Part shown: positions 1-46,338 of the stretch, one piece after another
Layout: each line of letters begins with the position of its first letter
Numbering within the stretch: position 1 is the stretch's first letter
Assembly (NCBI RefSeq): GCF_030463565.1
Contig: NC_134654.1
Coordinates: 19,049,702 to 19,113,701, forward strand
Source: Pelecanus crispus
Taxonomy: Eukaryota; Chordata; Aves; Pelecaniformes; Pelecanidae
Reading direction: 5' to 3'
DNA: 64,000 nucleotides
Translations under genes and position numbers: made by a program
The notes under the pieces: model-generated
Seen by the model: the letters and a program-made list of their open reading frames with translations, nothing else
What the model was told of the DNA's origin: nothing
Databases searched by the model: none

Positions 1-3000
1 AGATTTCACTTGCTGGTTTATATTCCCCACTTTCAAAATCATTTAGATAGTAGACAACATATAGTAATCATATAAATCTTTATAAAATTTGACATGTTTC
101 AAAGAATAACTGAAAGCTAAAAATATTTTGAGTCTAGGAGTATTCATTATATGCCTCACTGCTCTCTTTGTGACAGAGGCATCACAGCAGCGAAATGCCA
201 ATTATGCCTCAAAGAAAAATGTGTGGGACTGACTCCGTATATACTAGAACTGCACATGGCACAACTCAGGTCCTACTACTGGATTCTATGAGAAAAAGCT
301 TTATCTAGGTGAGAGAACTGTCTCAAAATCTCTGGCATAAGTCTTGAAATCAAAGCAGAAAAAGAAAAAACATTCTGCATGAAAAACATTTGAAAAATAA
401 TAAATTTTGAAAGGGAATTATAACCAGAGCATCAAGTAGAAACTGAAGAAAGGTGCATTTTACATCTCTGTTAGAATGACTGGCAATGAAAAGAATGATT
501 ATGAAAACCTCTTCTTATAAACAGTTCATAGTTTTGCCTACAGTCTCAATTTCTGATGTTACCTACTTCCCCCAAGATGTTTCACTGCCCAAGGGTGAGG
601 ATGGGAACCAGAAGGAAGATCATCCTAGTTCCAGGCCAAACACTAACAGTACAGGCCACAATAAATATCTAAAAATATGATCTGCAGTTGCTATTAACTG
701 CTGAGCTTTTGTTCTTTTCCCATACAAATAATTTGCTCTAGTAATCATGAACGAGTGGCTCACAAACATCAGCAAGGTAATCTGCCCAGACATATCTCCA
801 AAGTCAGGGACTGGAATCGTTATGAAAAACAAAGGCACATTTCAAAGGTGTTATTCGAAAAGCATTAAGGCTAATAACTATTCATATGGGATAGAAGAAA
901 ATAATTATGAGAATATTGTACAAGAATCATGTAATGTTTTGGGGCATGGCATAAGTTACAGCAATTATATTCAAATACATTTGCCCCCTTCTGGGAACGG
1001 TATGGAATAACCTAGTCCAAACATGCTAATACAGATAGCAAAATTTGTCAATAACTTCAGTTCGAGTGATCAAAGAAAGAAAAAAAGGACTGTTCCTGAA
1101 CATTTAGCTCAAAGACACACATCTAGATACATAACTAAGATGACAAAGACAGAAGTGAATGTTGCCAGTCACACCACTCTAAAATGTTTCCTTTACATGG
1201 CAAGCTAAGCTTCACTAGCTCCATGCCTACCAGTGTTCAACTACATGAGATTATTCACATTTACCTACGATCGTTCTTCCTTCTTGGAATAACTAACTAG
1301 TTCACAAATTTGTAAGGCATATCTAGAAAGACCTGGAAACATTGTTGACGACTGACAACCAATGGACATCCTCTGAAAGCCGGTATGCGAGTTCTGACTG
1401 ATACGAGGTAAAGTCAAAACAGCAGAACAACTCAGTCACCACGGCCATTCTTTGCATTAGAGCAGAAAGTTAAGAATTATCTGATCAACTGAGGGGTTGA
1501 TAACTGACCAGAGCAACACTTGGCACTCTTTCATACATCTAGGGAATGGAATTTTGAAATGCAAGAGGAAAATAAAAATTAGGTAAGCAGCGGATCAAGA
1601 ATAGGTTAAGTTTATCCCATTTGTAGGTATGGTTTCTGCTAGTGACATTGTTTTCTGTTTAGTGCTAGAGCTGAGTCAAAAAAGTCATATAACAACGTGA
1701 AGAAGGAAGTTTGTAACATTTATAGAATGGCAGTTTTATGCTACACTAATTAAACCTACGAAATTCAACTACAGCTAAGCAACACTGATACTGAATTTTA
1801 AATAGGACTTAGAACAAAGAAGTATATTCTACACCAAAGAAGATACAAAACTAAAGCTTCAGCCCTCCAGAGATACAAAAATAATCACATTTTTAAAAAA
1901 GCAACTTGGGAGAAAAATATCAATAAATCAAAATTTTATTATGTCAATCCTGGTGCTCTTAATGAATCTCACTTGTGCTCAGGTAAACTAAAAAGGGTGC
2001 TACTAACAGGTGACTGGGTTCAGTTTATCTAATACTCAGGATGCAAGTATAATGAGTTAACAAAAATAAGTGATGAAACAACATCACTGCAATCAAGATT
2101 TATTAATTCTAGAAGTACACACAAACAGGAGCTATCATGTTCTTTTTCTGGGGTCCATCAATGAATCTTCTCCTCCAGGTCTGGATTTTTAATACCATCC
2201 AAGCACCAAAAAAAGGAACATTTATATTAGCTGTTCTTTTTTTCCAGTTCTACTTTGTTCACAGCTGATTTCAGCTGACCTGACTAGTAATAGCAACTTC
2301 CAGGAAGTAGCAAGATGTAAAACATTATTTTCCTTGGGTCAAGGCAGCAACTAGAACATCATGTCTCCCTTCCACATACCAGATCAGGGAAGGGGGATAG
2401 GGAGAAGGAGGGGGAGGGGGGCAGAATAAAATCAAAGTTCAAGTATTGACTGCCTCTTATCCCAGTTCAGTCACCTATGTTAAAGGAGTGCTTCAATAGC
2501 TTCCTCTAGATGCCAGAAATTGCAATTTTCTTTCAAAACAAAATAACTGATCTGACTCTATTCAAGGAAACTTACCTCCACCCCATCGCATGCAAAAAAA
2601 AAGAAACCTGATGGTACCTTCCTTCAGCTACAGACAACATCAAATGATCCACATTTGCAGAAGAAAAATGAGTAGAGTTTTGTAGATTGATACGGCACAC
2701 AAACTTACTGACAGGAACGAAAGGCTATTCACTACCCAGTGAGGACTACTAAATAACATCCTCTGCTGAGAAAGCAAAGGACTTTTCTCCTTAGGTCTTT
2801 TCAGAGATGTTTCTAAGTGCAGACATTACAAGATCTTTCTCTGCCGGTAGAATTTTCTAATATACTACTTTTCTTCAAACCATTTTACAATTGAACGGAA
2901 GAATGATGGACTACAAACACTCTTGCTATTCCATCAAAAGCCAAAGGATTTACAAACAGCTAGACAGTAATATGACATCTTTTTACACTGCTAAGCTGCA

Positions 3001-4230
3001 TTATAGGAACATAACATTAGAAAAAGTAATTTAAAAAAACCCAAAAACCATCTCTCTACCTTAAAATTAGTGAATGCTTATATTCAGAAAAATTTTGCAG
3101 AAAACTACATTGGTATAGCAAGGGGAAGGATGGTGATCTGCGTACCTAGATAGAAAAGTAGATGTCCATAAGTCATTTCATCAAGATAAAAGCCACACCT
3201 TTAAAATTATTTTTAAGACACTGCTTTAGAGACTGATTTTGAAACAACTTTTACCGACTGCCTAAACAGGTTTTGGGGCGACAATTTCCTTAATAATTTT
3301 CATTCAAAAGACCATACTTTTGCCACATATGAAATTCGCCATACTTCTATACTTACAACTTTCAATAATCTGCAACTGATCTATATAGCAGTGGGTGAAA
3401 CAAGAGGGTTATCATGTTCATCCAGCTGAATTTAAGTTATGAACAGAAATTTTAACGTCTCAATAACATTAGAATTATTAGCCAAAAAAACCTTTATCTG
3501 AACATTCAGTAACAGGAAGTTTTTTAGAGAGAGCTAGAACTCACGAAAGATTTTCCTTTTAACAACCAGTATGCAAGAGGTTATTATTTCACTAAACAAC
3601 TCAGCAGTGTCACTAGATGACTGGCAAATACACTAAAAAATTTGTCATTTATAAACTCTAACTAAAATGCAACTAAAAGCAAGTACTAGTACTAATCAGT
3701 GGATGATCAGTTGACTTTCTCCTTTCACCGTCCAGTTTCACAGCTCCTAAGCAAATGTATAGATGTGATAATCAATTTCTTACTGAGGTGTCTCCTTTCC
3801 ATTTACAGGATCTGTACATTTGACTGTTGATTATAGGCAAGCTTTGGCAGGTTCCTGTGGCAAGCAAGCTTGGAGTTAGTTCAGTCCCGCCTTCAGAAAG
3901 GAGACTCATGAAGGACAAAAAGATTTAAATAAAAATGGAGAGGGGGAGGAAAAAAAGAGCGAGAATATTAAAGCTCCAAAAGCATTCGATAAAAAACGTC
4001 AATCTCTAATAAAAGAGTAATATTATTATTTTTAAGCTTTGCTACTCCCTGTGTACAGTCCATTCTGCTGCTCACGAGTCACTTCTACGGAAGTTAAATA
4101 TCTTAAAAGCTCAGTACATTCCCTAAGCCATTTTTGACCCCACACTGCAGATTGCTACTCGGAGGAAGAGAGACTACTGTTTAGAGCAAAACTTGGTTGT
4201 TGGAGGGCACAAAAGCGACAAGAGCTCTCT
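1..4230. other. TBCD intron sequence, left flank, no gene seen
   Basis: AT-rich non-coding DNA, inferred to be part of a long TBCD intron because TBCD exons end at 16,846 reading leftward and the rest of the gene is missing. I looked on the minus strand for the next TBCD exon (the part with a TNVRDAACYVCW-like segment in human) and did not find it. Short open frames here show no family resemblance. A G-rich run at 2,387-2,421 is listed separately. Confidence 0.5.
2387..2421 (+). repeat. G-quadruplex-like run
   Basis: Five runs of three to six G (2,387-2,389, 2,392-2,396, 2,400-2,402, 2,410-2,414, 2,416-2,421) separated by loops of 2, 3, 7 and 1 bases. This satisfies the usual G4 pattern on the plus strand. 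Confidence 0.8.
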
Positions 4231-4492
4231 TCGATAGCTTAGATGCTGAGGTAATGCTGAATGAAAGCAGTGGACGCAAACAAATGAATCGTAGCTTCAG
4301 GCTGGAGTAATATCAGGTGCATCTCTACACCCCGAGGGCTCAACTCCTACACTTCTTAAGTCCCTCCCCCTGAAACAACCTCCTGCAGTTTCACTTAGAG
4401 ATCAAGCAGAGAACAGGTACTTCTCTCTCAGCAGTGACAGCTACAGCTTACCAACAGGGATCACCTGAAGGTTTCAGACATCTATATGTCTG
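4230..4492 (+). other. ZNF750: candidate non-coding first exon of ZNF750
   Basis: Human ZNF750 has a non-coding first exon several kb upstream of its coding exons. Here the sequence ends at a strong plus-strand splice donor (CTG then GTAAGTAC, GT at 4,493) about 4.5 kb before the first plausible acceptor of the coding exon (AG ending at 9,040). The block is less AT-rich than its surroundings. The 5' limit is arbitrary, and no TATA box or initiator was established. Other donors could serve, so this is inference. Confidence 0.3.
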
Positions 4493-7400
4493 GTAAGTAC
4501 ATTTCTTTAGAGCATTTTTTTCAAATAAAGTGTGTTCATATTAACAGCCGAAAAGTAAATCAGAGGTGTTCATTCTTCAGCTGGCTCAAAAGCCTAGGTT
4601 ACTCCCAGCAGGTGCATTTACTGCACCAGTTTAAGTTTTCAGCAGAAAGTTTCAACAGGAGAGGGAAGTATTTTAGTTTGAGAGAAAAGCTAACTCTTGC
4701 AAGTTTTTACAATAATTAACTCTTGTTGCTGAAAAGTGTTTTAAGCGCCTTTTTTCAAACAGGAAGTTAATGTATTATATTGAAGTATGACAAAAAGCTG
4801 TATTGCTTAAAATTGCTATGTTTAGTCTGCAAACTATTCTTCATACAGTAGTGTCGGGTTAATCTGAAAGCCTTGTATGAAAATGAAGTACTCCAGTTTT
4901 GATTTATTATTTTTTCCAGCTTCTGGGAATTTAGCACAGAAAATGGGACTGGTTTGAGTTATCCTCTCTTCAGTCAATTAAAGCGTATTATGACATTGAA
5001 TTAATAACTTTATACATACAAAGATTTTTATTTGTTATCCACGCTGCCTAACCAACTTATTTAATCTGTTTCTGTACTTCCTCTCACACGCACGCACACA
5101 CAGACACACGCGCGCACTCACACACAAGCACACAGTCCTCTTTGGTCCGTACCTTCAACACGCTTCCTTTCCAGTCCTTGCCAACCCACTCCTCTCACTC
5201 ATGTTTCCTCCTAATTAACAAACAGTTGCGTTAAAATTTATCTTTCAGTTTAAAGGAACTGGAAGTTTAGAAGGGAGTGGTAGTTAATCACTGGAAAATC
5301 TCAGCTAGAATAAAACTCACAAATCTTGTTCTTGCAACACTCTAGGTAGGTGACAATGGCATGTCCTTGAGTTATGCAATAATGCCACATCACAATATTT
5401 TAATTATAGCATGTCCTTCAAAATGTTCCACCCCAGTGAGTACTCCTGGTCAGAGAGATCAACATCACCAAAAGGAGACTGCAATAATAATGGAGTGTGC
5501 ATGACAAACTGTTACGTAGTTTGCTAAAGCAGTGTCCTAAAAAGAAATATAATTACCATCCCTGCTTGTAATAAAAGACATTTTGAAATTTCCTCTTTGA
5601 TCAACTGGGCATCTTAAACAATTTAGACTACTTAAAAAACTAAAAAACAACATGCACATATATATATGTACATATATATGTGTGTCTTTGCGTGTGTATA
5701 AATACATATGTACATATATACTTAGACCCATGTACATTTTTGTTTATTTGTTTATACACACACATATGCACACAATGTTCAACGATATTCTTGTTTTCTG
5801 AACTTGCCAATACATTAAAGGCAAGGAGGTAGCAACAACATACTTTTCAAAACAGAAGGAAGAAAAATTGCGTCTATCAGTCGCAGGTTGCAAAGGGCTA
5901 CAGACTAGAAAGCCGTGAGGAGGTATACTATTGACAAGAAACAAACAACTAAGACAACCTCAAGTTTAACCAATATTATCTGAATAACCTGTTTTCAAAC
6001 ATAAATAAATAATACTACATTTCAAAGCTAGAAAGAGAAAATTGTAATAATATATAACTATCTGCATTTCTAAAATCAGATATACAGGAAACAAATTCTC
6101 AATAAAAAAAAAGTTACATGAAAATTATCACCCTGTTCCTGAAGAATTTTTTCCCATTTTTAAAGGCTACCACAAGCTATGGCATTCAAGTTTAAGGAAA
6201 AGCAACTACTTTGATTTTTTTTTTTCCCTAATACTACATTTTAATTTTGGTAGCACAAAACATACATTGTACAACTGTAAGTAACTAACATTATTTATAG
6301 AGAGACAGTTTTAATTGTTTGCACCTATTTTAAACCATTAATGTCTTTTCCAGCTGTATGTGTGGGATCAAATAGTTTTAATTTTTTTTAATTAAGACAT
6401 GTGTACCTCTGCCAGACACTCCTGTATTTTACTTAGAGATTGGAGGAGAAATTATCCTTCTTGTCTGGGTTTAGAAATATTTTATTACTGGCATTTTTTA
6501 ACCATGAGAAAAAAAAGGGGATGAAATAGTAAAAGAGAGAAACACGACATTCATCTGGCTGATACTAGCCTAAATTTACAAAAGGGTAAACACCCTTTAA
6601 AATAAGGCTGTTTAAAATAACACCCTTTAAAATAAAATCATTCTACACCTCTCAAGACAGAGCAGCAGGTTCTGGGAGCAGTACTGTCTGCAGGCTGAGC
6701 ACACCATCAAAACAAACGGGGCGGGGGGGGATTGTTGTCGTCTCCTGCTGCACACATGGCAAAGAAGTTCCAATGCTCTAAATGTCTAACATTAAAACTG
6801 CAACAATGCATTTTATTTTATTAATAAACAATAGTTAATACTCTGTTGAACAGGAATAACTTGAATCAAAGTTAAATACCAAGTACAAAGTCGGGGTGGG
6901 GGGGAACAGGACACACAGGAATTTTCATTATTAAGCGAAGGAAAGCTAGCAGAACAAGAAAATCCAATTAACATCTCTTTATTATAAGTGCTGCACCTGA
7001 ATGCAAATTCAGACTGTTATCGTAAATGGTTCAACTAAGAATGCAATGGAGTTTTGACAACAATATCTTTTTTTCAAGAATAATTAGTACAAGTACTTCC
7101 AAGAAGAACAACAGGTACAAACTGACTTGACCGAGTCCATTACAAACTGTCCACGTTAGTTATACATCATTAGTCCAAAATCAATGCAACAAGCTCACTT
7201 GAGACAGAAAAAAAAAAAAAAAAAGGACCAGTTCCCTACCTGGACCTCCCCCTATATGCCTCAATTTTTATTTTTTTTTAATGTAAAAGCATTATTCTTA
7301 ATCTTTCAAAGGAATTCTGGCTATCATTATTTAAAATATTTTTTAAATACTGTATGATTTTTTTTTAATTTATTGAACTACCATTGTAACCAGACTCCAA

Positions 7401-9040
7401 TGACAAGACTTTAACATGCTGCTGTATAATTCAATTTTTTTTGCATTGTTACAGTATCAGTATCCAACTCAAACAACCAAAAAAGCTTTGCTAAAACCTG
7501 AAAAATAAAAAGCTCTTCTCTACATATTCCTTTTTCTTTAGGCTACTGCACATTTAATCATTTGTTAATTTTAAGAAAAAGCTTGATTATTTTACAGAAC
7601 AGCTTTGCATTTTTCAGGGTGCCTTCGCAATTACAATTTTAACAAAATTAGTATTTCCATGGTATCAGAAACAACGTTTAATACAATTTGCTAGAATTAC
7701 TATACCTGATGAAACAAGCAGCAATTCTGTAGCCTTGCCTTCAGTTTTCATAATGTGTTGCATGTCATTTTCTGCTAAATAATCTCTGATTTAAGAAATG
7801 CAAAACATCTCTACTTTAACTAAAATCTCACAGCATGTAATTAGCAGCAATTCTTTTCATAAACTTCATATTTTAATACTAAGTCAAACTTCTATGTAAA
7901 AAGCTTTTTTTTAAAAAAAAAAATCAAGCTACCTAGTCACTCTTACAATTAGTATTCCTGTAGTTTCGGGTAACACAATAGATACAGTACGTGGTTTTGC
8001 AACAGTCATCATTTTGATAATGATGCTTATAGTTCATGATGAAATCATCAGTTTTTAGATCTCTGCCATAACACATCCTATAAAATCATGAGAACTTGAC
8101 TCTGAGAGTTTCTCACGCCTTCAGAATCAGCGAACATAATGGAACAAGCTGATACAAGCCCTCCTGACTTATCTACTGAGCAAATCATTACGCTGTATAA
8201 AGTATCCACAACCTTAGTTTTTCTGAAGAAAGGCAGATAGATCATTCCCCTATAAATCAATCACTGTCAGACACTTTTTTACCTGAATTAATACACTTGT
8301 GTGTCTGTGTTAACTATATGCAATATGTAAGGTGCTACACAGCAGAAGAATGTGAAATGTGTTTATCAAGCAGAAGATTCTATTAGTCAGATATTACAGT
8401 ACTCGCTTCTCTTAATTGAATTAGGAAGAGGAAGAAAATTGGTGCGGTTTTATCCTTCGAGAGATTGGCCACTTTTGAGGTATCCATTGAGATTAGGCTG
8501 TTAGGAAATGCCATGCCGGTTAAGAGAGGGGGTTGGTCAGCCTCTGAAAGAGCCAAGTCAGCTACCCAAGTGCAACCAATCCACTCCACCCTCATTTCAC
8601 CAAAGCAGGAAATTCCCTCCTCTCTCTCCCCAACCGGCCCGACAGGCTTGCCCCATATCCAGCTGCTGCCAGGACCTGTCTCTTCTCATCCTACCCACCT
8701 CCACTTCTCTCTCAACAGCTCCACCTAGATTTCTACTTTCATCTTCTGAATGAATGTGCCTTCAGTTTTCAAAGAAAACTCCTTCAAGCCGGTAGCAGTA
8801 GCAGGTCACTAGCACTGCTGAAAATTAGGCAACTTCTGTGACTATGTTTAGGTGCAGAACGATGTCAAAGTTTAAAGCATGTCTATCTGAACTCTGGCAT
8901 CTAGCTTTTTTTTTTTGTTGTTTACAAAAAATTCACAACACACCATATGTAATTTGAGAGAGAATACAGTTAAAAGAATGTATTACTTTGTATTTAGTTC
9001 CAATGTTCCACTACAGCTAATTGTAAACTTTGTGTTACAG
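4493..9040. other. intronic sequence between possible ZNF750 exon 1 and exon 2
   Basis: No coding exon recognised on either strand. It contains simple repeats: an AC-rich tract at about 5,088-5,132, TA/TG-rich DNA at about 5,655-5,725, and A17 near 7,208. A 30 bp-period partial duplication places CACCCTTTAAAATAA at 6,591 and again at 6,621. A C/T-rich stretch at 8,580-8,760 stands out from the AT-rich background without any clear function. Confidence 0.45.
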
Positions 9041-11821
<2,781 letters not shown>

Positions 11822-12795
11822 TACTTCGCGTTCCAATGAGTTTCTGGTCATAGAAGCTAGTCACCAGCAACATCATAAAATTTCTACAAACCGCCTTTTA
11901 TTGGGTTTGGTCCATGACAAGATACGTTCAATCTCTCCCATGTAAATAATGTTCATAATTTTATATTAATATTTTTAAGGAACTGAACTTTCCCTTGTGT
12001 AAGCTCAGATTTTGATGAGTGAATTTTTCCATTCATTACTAATGCCAAAGTACATTAGATGAATCTTTAAGTTTTTTTGCAATTGTATTAATGTAAAATA
12101 ACTTTTACAACTTTTCTTAAAAGATGTTTAAGCTCTAGAAACAATATTGTTTAATAACATACTGTCATAGTCTTTTTCAGGCTTAATTTCATTTAATAGG
12201 GTTTTTCTGTCTTTTTTTCTTTGAAAAACTTTTTATTTCACTGTGCAGTAGTTTAAATAAGCTTAAGATTAACCCTGGCTATTTAGAATTTACTGTAAAA
12301 ACTGTTTTGTGTATGCACTTTGCCATTATGCCATAATACAAAACAACAGACCAAATTTTGCTACTCAGAGGCAGATGCCAGTTTAAACAAACTGATCCAA
12401 ACCTTGTATAAGCAAGCTTTTCTTATGTCAACTAAGAAAAGATTCAACCTAAACCAAAGAAAGTCTGCACCAAGTTAACAAATGCAGTTTATGTTCACCT
12501 TTAACTGAACCACTATGAAAACAATACTGAAAATGTGAAGATCTAAACAATTCAGGTGCCTAATCCTCTGAGGTTAGACAGATACTGGGCAAACTTCAAA
12601 TTCCAAGCCTAAAAGGTTATTTATATAATTTATTTCACCTGAGGCAAAGTCTTCTGGTGAAGGTCTTATTTCTTATTACATGTATCATTAATTATCAGTT
12701 TCAGTAGGCTTCTACATACATCCTAAAACTATTTTATGCTTCTATAACTGTGTATATAAACTTGCAATTTTTCAAATAAATCTGTGACCTGTACT
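11822..12795 (+). other. ZNF750: ZNF750 3' UTR
   Basis: AT-rich untranslated sequence between the stop codon and the first canonical AATAAA downstream. The cleavage point is estimated at 10-20 bases after the signal. Confidence 0.7.
12775..12780 (+). terminator. ZNF750: ZNF750 poly(A) signal AATAAA
   Basis: Canonical hexamer in TTTCAAATAAATCTGTG, about 955 bases after the ZNF750 stop. It is followed by TG-containing sequence. Confidence 0.65.
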
Positions 12796-13368
12796 TAAAA
12801 TATATGGAAAGTCATTAATGAACACAAATACATTCACTACACTATCTGTAACACATATTTTGAAGAAAAATTAGCAAAGAAATCGCTAGCTAAATTTTCA
12901 ATTCACAAGTAGAATTTGCCATGGTGTACCAATGAACTGTAAAAAAGGAGCTTCCTTTAGTGAAGGAAGTTCATTGAGCAGATGAATTCATCCGTACTTT
13001 AGCTCCATATGACAAACCTCAGAATTCCCTCTACCTTAAAGCGTCTGTTGAGCTTATCCAAACTTGTACAAAAGGTTTAACTAAAATAAGGCTGTTCCAC
13101 AGTATAAATACCTCACATAAATTTGCACAGTATGCACTATCCCAGACCAAGTATTATTCAGTTAAAACTATGGGTATACATTTCTCATTGATTCATTATT
13201 CAGATAAGAGACATCCTCACCTGCCTAAACTTTGCTAGCAGGTATAAACCTATGAAAGGAAGCAGAGCTGCATTCAATGCAATGTAGAGCTCCCAGAATT
13301 TTTTTTCTGTGCTGTGGTGTTTTGAGCTAACAGCTTAGCCAGAGCATTCTAAGAAGTTTACCATTAAA

Positions 13369-13394
13369 CTGTAATTTACAACTGTAAATTACAG
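13369..13394. repeat. perfect inverted repeat, 12 bp arms, 2 bp spacer
   Basis: CTGTAATTTACA, spacer AC, then TGTAAATTACAG. The arms are exact reverse complements. It lies about 600 bp past the ZNF750 poly(A) signal, within TBCD intron. Confidence 0.95.
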
Positions 13395-14269
13395 GGGTTA
13401 AGTTTCTGAGTTAAGAAACAAAAAAAGAGTAACAACATTGATCTTTATTTTAATCTTTCATAGAGAAAAAGCTTTTCCTGTATTATCAAAAACGAAGAAT
13501 ATCAATCTGAGTTTGAACAAAGGGAATATGGTAACAGAAAAAGTTCAATTAACTCAAATTACAACAGCAAGGCAGTAAGAAAGTATGATGTATCGAGTTG
13601 TACATCAGTATGTGATGAAACAGGAAAAGCGAGCCTCCTTCTAGGCCAAGTTTAAAGCTTCAAGCTTAGGGACTTATACTACCAAATCCGTAACTTCCAA
13701 GCATGAAATTATGGAGTCTAGTGTCGCTGCTGCTGTTTTATAAACTACATTAAGCTATTTGCCTCACTAATCTCTGGAAGCAGAAAGTTTCATAGTTCCC
13801 CTTATCCGTAATTTTAAAAAATCTCACGTATCTCTTCTGTTGTTAATTTGAATTTCTTTGGGTCAAGAAGGAAAAACTTTTTGGTGGTTTTGCATACAAT
13901 TCAAGGATTTACTCTTCACCATCTCTATACAAATATTGTTCATAAAAAACAGCTCCAGTGGTGAAATCTACCTCATCTCCATTCCTCAAATTAAATAAAA
14001 ACTGGCCTGAACGATGAAGGTTAACTACTCAAACAGCTCTCCATACCTTGATTTCTGTCCTTCCTAACAGAAATCTTTCTAACTCAATGTCCATAAACAA
14101 ATTATTCTAGGGCTCCAGTTCCTTTAGAATAAGCAAATCAGTCCTAATGCTTATCTAACTAGTCTGTTGCTGAAAATTATACCCATTACCTGTAGTCTTG
14201 TTCTGGCCACTGAAAATAGTTGTCAGAAGTAAAGGTTTTCTTTTAAGAGGAAGAGAATAAGCTTTCAGC

Positions 14270-14720
14270 TTTGTCTTCTTTCAACCAAATAACCTTAGTT
14301 CTTTCAGTCTTTCCCTGTCAGTCTTATTTTCTGTTCTTCTCATGATACCTGCCTGCTGCTTTAGGCTAGCTTTCTTTAAATAACCTTTTAAGTGTGATGT
14401 CCTAAAATGAGTACCCTACGTGTCATAATTTTAGTATCAAGTGAGATGGAAGGATTACAACACTCTGTTTAGGACTTCGTTTTCACCATCTTGTTCTACT
14501 GAGATAAATAAAATTGTGGGTTGATGTGGGTGACCCACATGAACTCTTAAGTCCCTTCCTGTATAACTGCTGCCTAGAAGCGGCTCCCTGTATCTTGAAT
14601 TATGTAGTTACTTATTCCTAACTAGGAATACTACTTTGCACTGGTCCCAATTTCTCTGTTAAGGACAATTTGAACATAAGTCTGTCTTTCAAAGTACAAC
14701 ACAGTTCCTCTTAACATCAC
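14270..14720 (-). mobile_element. old CR1/L3-like LINE fragment
   Basis: Diverged similarity to the antisense form of the amniote CR1/L3 consensus as I remember it: a part with TGCTGCCTAG followed by a TACTTTGCACT block. The boundaries are approximate, and the element is broken and non-coding. Confidence 0.4.
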
Positions 14721-15559
14721 TGTTAGCTTTTCTTCCAACTTCCAGAATTCATTCCTTTTTCTTTCTCCAAGTTATTATAATTGGCCTTGAATTTCTACAT
14801 TAACAGTGGATTGGATAACTTACATAAAGCAAAACTGAATAAGGTAGACTTGCAAATTAAACTAGAACATACTGTATTTAGTATAATTATTTTTTCAAAT
14901 TAATTTAAGTGGAAAACAAGGTCCGTTAAAGCAAAAGGAAAAAAAACAGAGAAGGGAAGATGTCAAGTGTGCCATAGCTATTCTGCAGCCTAGATCTGCT
15001 CAGCAATAATAAAGGTTTGACTCTGATGAAGATATAACATGATTTGTCATTACCAGTTATATTCTTCACTAGCTGCATCCCATTTTGTGTCCAAGTCTTT
15101 CCAAATTCTATCCCTACAAGTTCAGACTACCCTCTTATACTTCACAATATCATACATTTCTGCCTTCTGCATAACTCATTCTTGAGTATCAGATAACCAA
15201 AGGAGCTGCAGTTTAGTCAGGATAGTCTCTGATTAGGTTTCTTACCCATCTCCTTACATAACGACTGTTGGAATTCTTAGCCCTGTTTTATTAAGAAACT
15301 TCCAATTCCTATAAAATTGTTTTTCCTTAGGCCTTTATGCCTATCTCTTTCCCAGAAAGACCTTGCTGCCATGATTGTGTTCCCTCCTTCCCTTCCCCCC
15401 CATCTCAGCTTTATATTCTTCCACCCCAGTAACAGAAGGCTACATCTTACACAATCTGGCAGATTAATAATTTGCGTATAAACCTATGTATATTACAGTC
15501 ACCTTCACAGACAGCAATATATTTTCACCGCACCTCTGCAGAAAAAGGAGGGTGTGAAG

Positions 15560-15680
15560 GATACAACTGTCATCCCCATTCTACATATGTAAAAACTCCA
15601 CCTAAAAAGTGAAGAGAGATGGTTTCACAGCACAAGTCAAATCACTGGCAGAGCTAGGATTCACTCATCTTTTGCAGTCC
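15560..15680 (+). mobile_element. MIR-like SINE fragment
   Basis: Contains the MIR-type order: CCCCATTCTACATATG (like the CCCATTTTACAGATG core), a run resembling a gap-rich AAGTGACTTGCCCA region, then CTGGCAGAGCTAGGATT, a recognisable MIR tail. Ancient and diverged. Confidence 0.5.
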
Positions 15681-16837
15681 TATACAATATCAAATTCGCA
15701 TGAAACTTCTAGTTTAGATAAACAAAAATCCTATTACATGAGGCTATCCTGATTCCTTGATAGAGGTGTACAGTTTCACTTTTGTTAGAACAAAAATAGA
15801 GGCTTACCTTTGGATGACTTCCCATTCTTAAAGTTGGGGTTTTTTTTAACTGTTTCATCTTTATCATACAAGGGCAAAAGTAATTAGAAAAGGGAAAGCC
15901 AGTGAAGGCTAGCTGCACAAAAATTCTCACATGCAAAACAGACACTATATTGGACATAACTGTTTTCATGGAGACAGAATAATAAAACTGTATTAAATAC
16001 CATATTTTACAGTTTCTTCTAGAACAAGTCAACAGATGTTCAGAATATAAAAGATCTGGCAACCTAATTTACTAGTATGAAACACCAGTTTTGAAACATT
16101 TTTTGAAAATTAGTGTTCAACTACTCTGTTTAACACAGGAGTACCAGATGAGATCAAAAGAACCATCTATCCCAAGATAATGCTGCAAAATTGCCCAATA
16201 GTGGATGTGTACTACTATATTATGCTTTTGCCATTTCAACTCTATAAAAATTGTCCAAAAATCACAAAACAGACAACTACTACTTTCACATTAACATCTC
16301 TGTACTTCAATGTATGTTGACACATACAGAACACACAAAGAAACAACTCCTCTGCCCTGTTCTTCTTCTTTCCATTCTGATATTTCAAAAACCCATTAAA
16401 AACTTAAACAGTTCATGGTATAAATTACGCAAAATTGGCCTCTGAAATTTAATCAGAAACATAAGCTACTAGCTTTAAAGTACAAGTTAGTCATCAATTA
16501 TTTAATATATTCTATTTAAATAATGACACAATATACAGGCATACAGAATTATTTTTATACAACTGTACAAAGAAACATGGGAGGGAGGAAGAAAGAAGAA
16601 AACCCCAAGAAACTAATTTCATTTTGGAAAGAAAAATTTATTAAGTATAAAAAAGGCACACCCAAGACAATGCTTTTGACAGAAGTACCTTAAATATCCC
16701 CACAGGCGTATTTTTTACTCTAGAATTCAATGCTACAGTCATTATTTAGCACACTCACATCAGCAAATTCCAGTCTATTGCCACACATTCAATCTCTAAT
16801 ACTATGAATTGTTGAACTTACTAACATTCAGCAACTA

Positions 16838-46338
<29,501 letters not shown>

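Noticed and set aside
620-838. 72-codon minus-strand frame considered as a TBCD exon
   Set aside because: No match to TBCD or any family I know; no coherent splice sites.
13220-13260. 29 nt stretch with acceptor CTTTCATAG and donor GCAG then GTGAGG on the minus strand
   Set aside because: The splice sites look good and the frame can stay open from TBCD exon 13, but it codes nothing like the expected TBCD sequence (DVVAVILKAL). Treated as a pseudo-exon.
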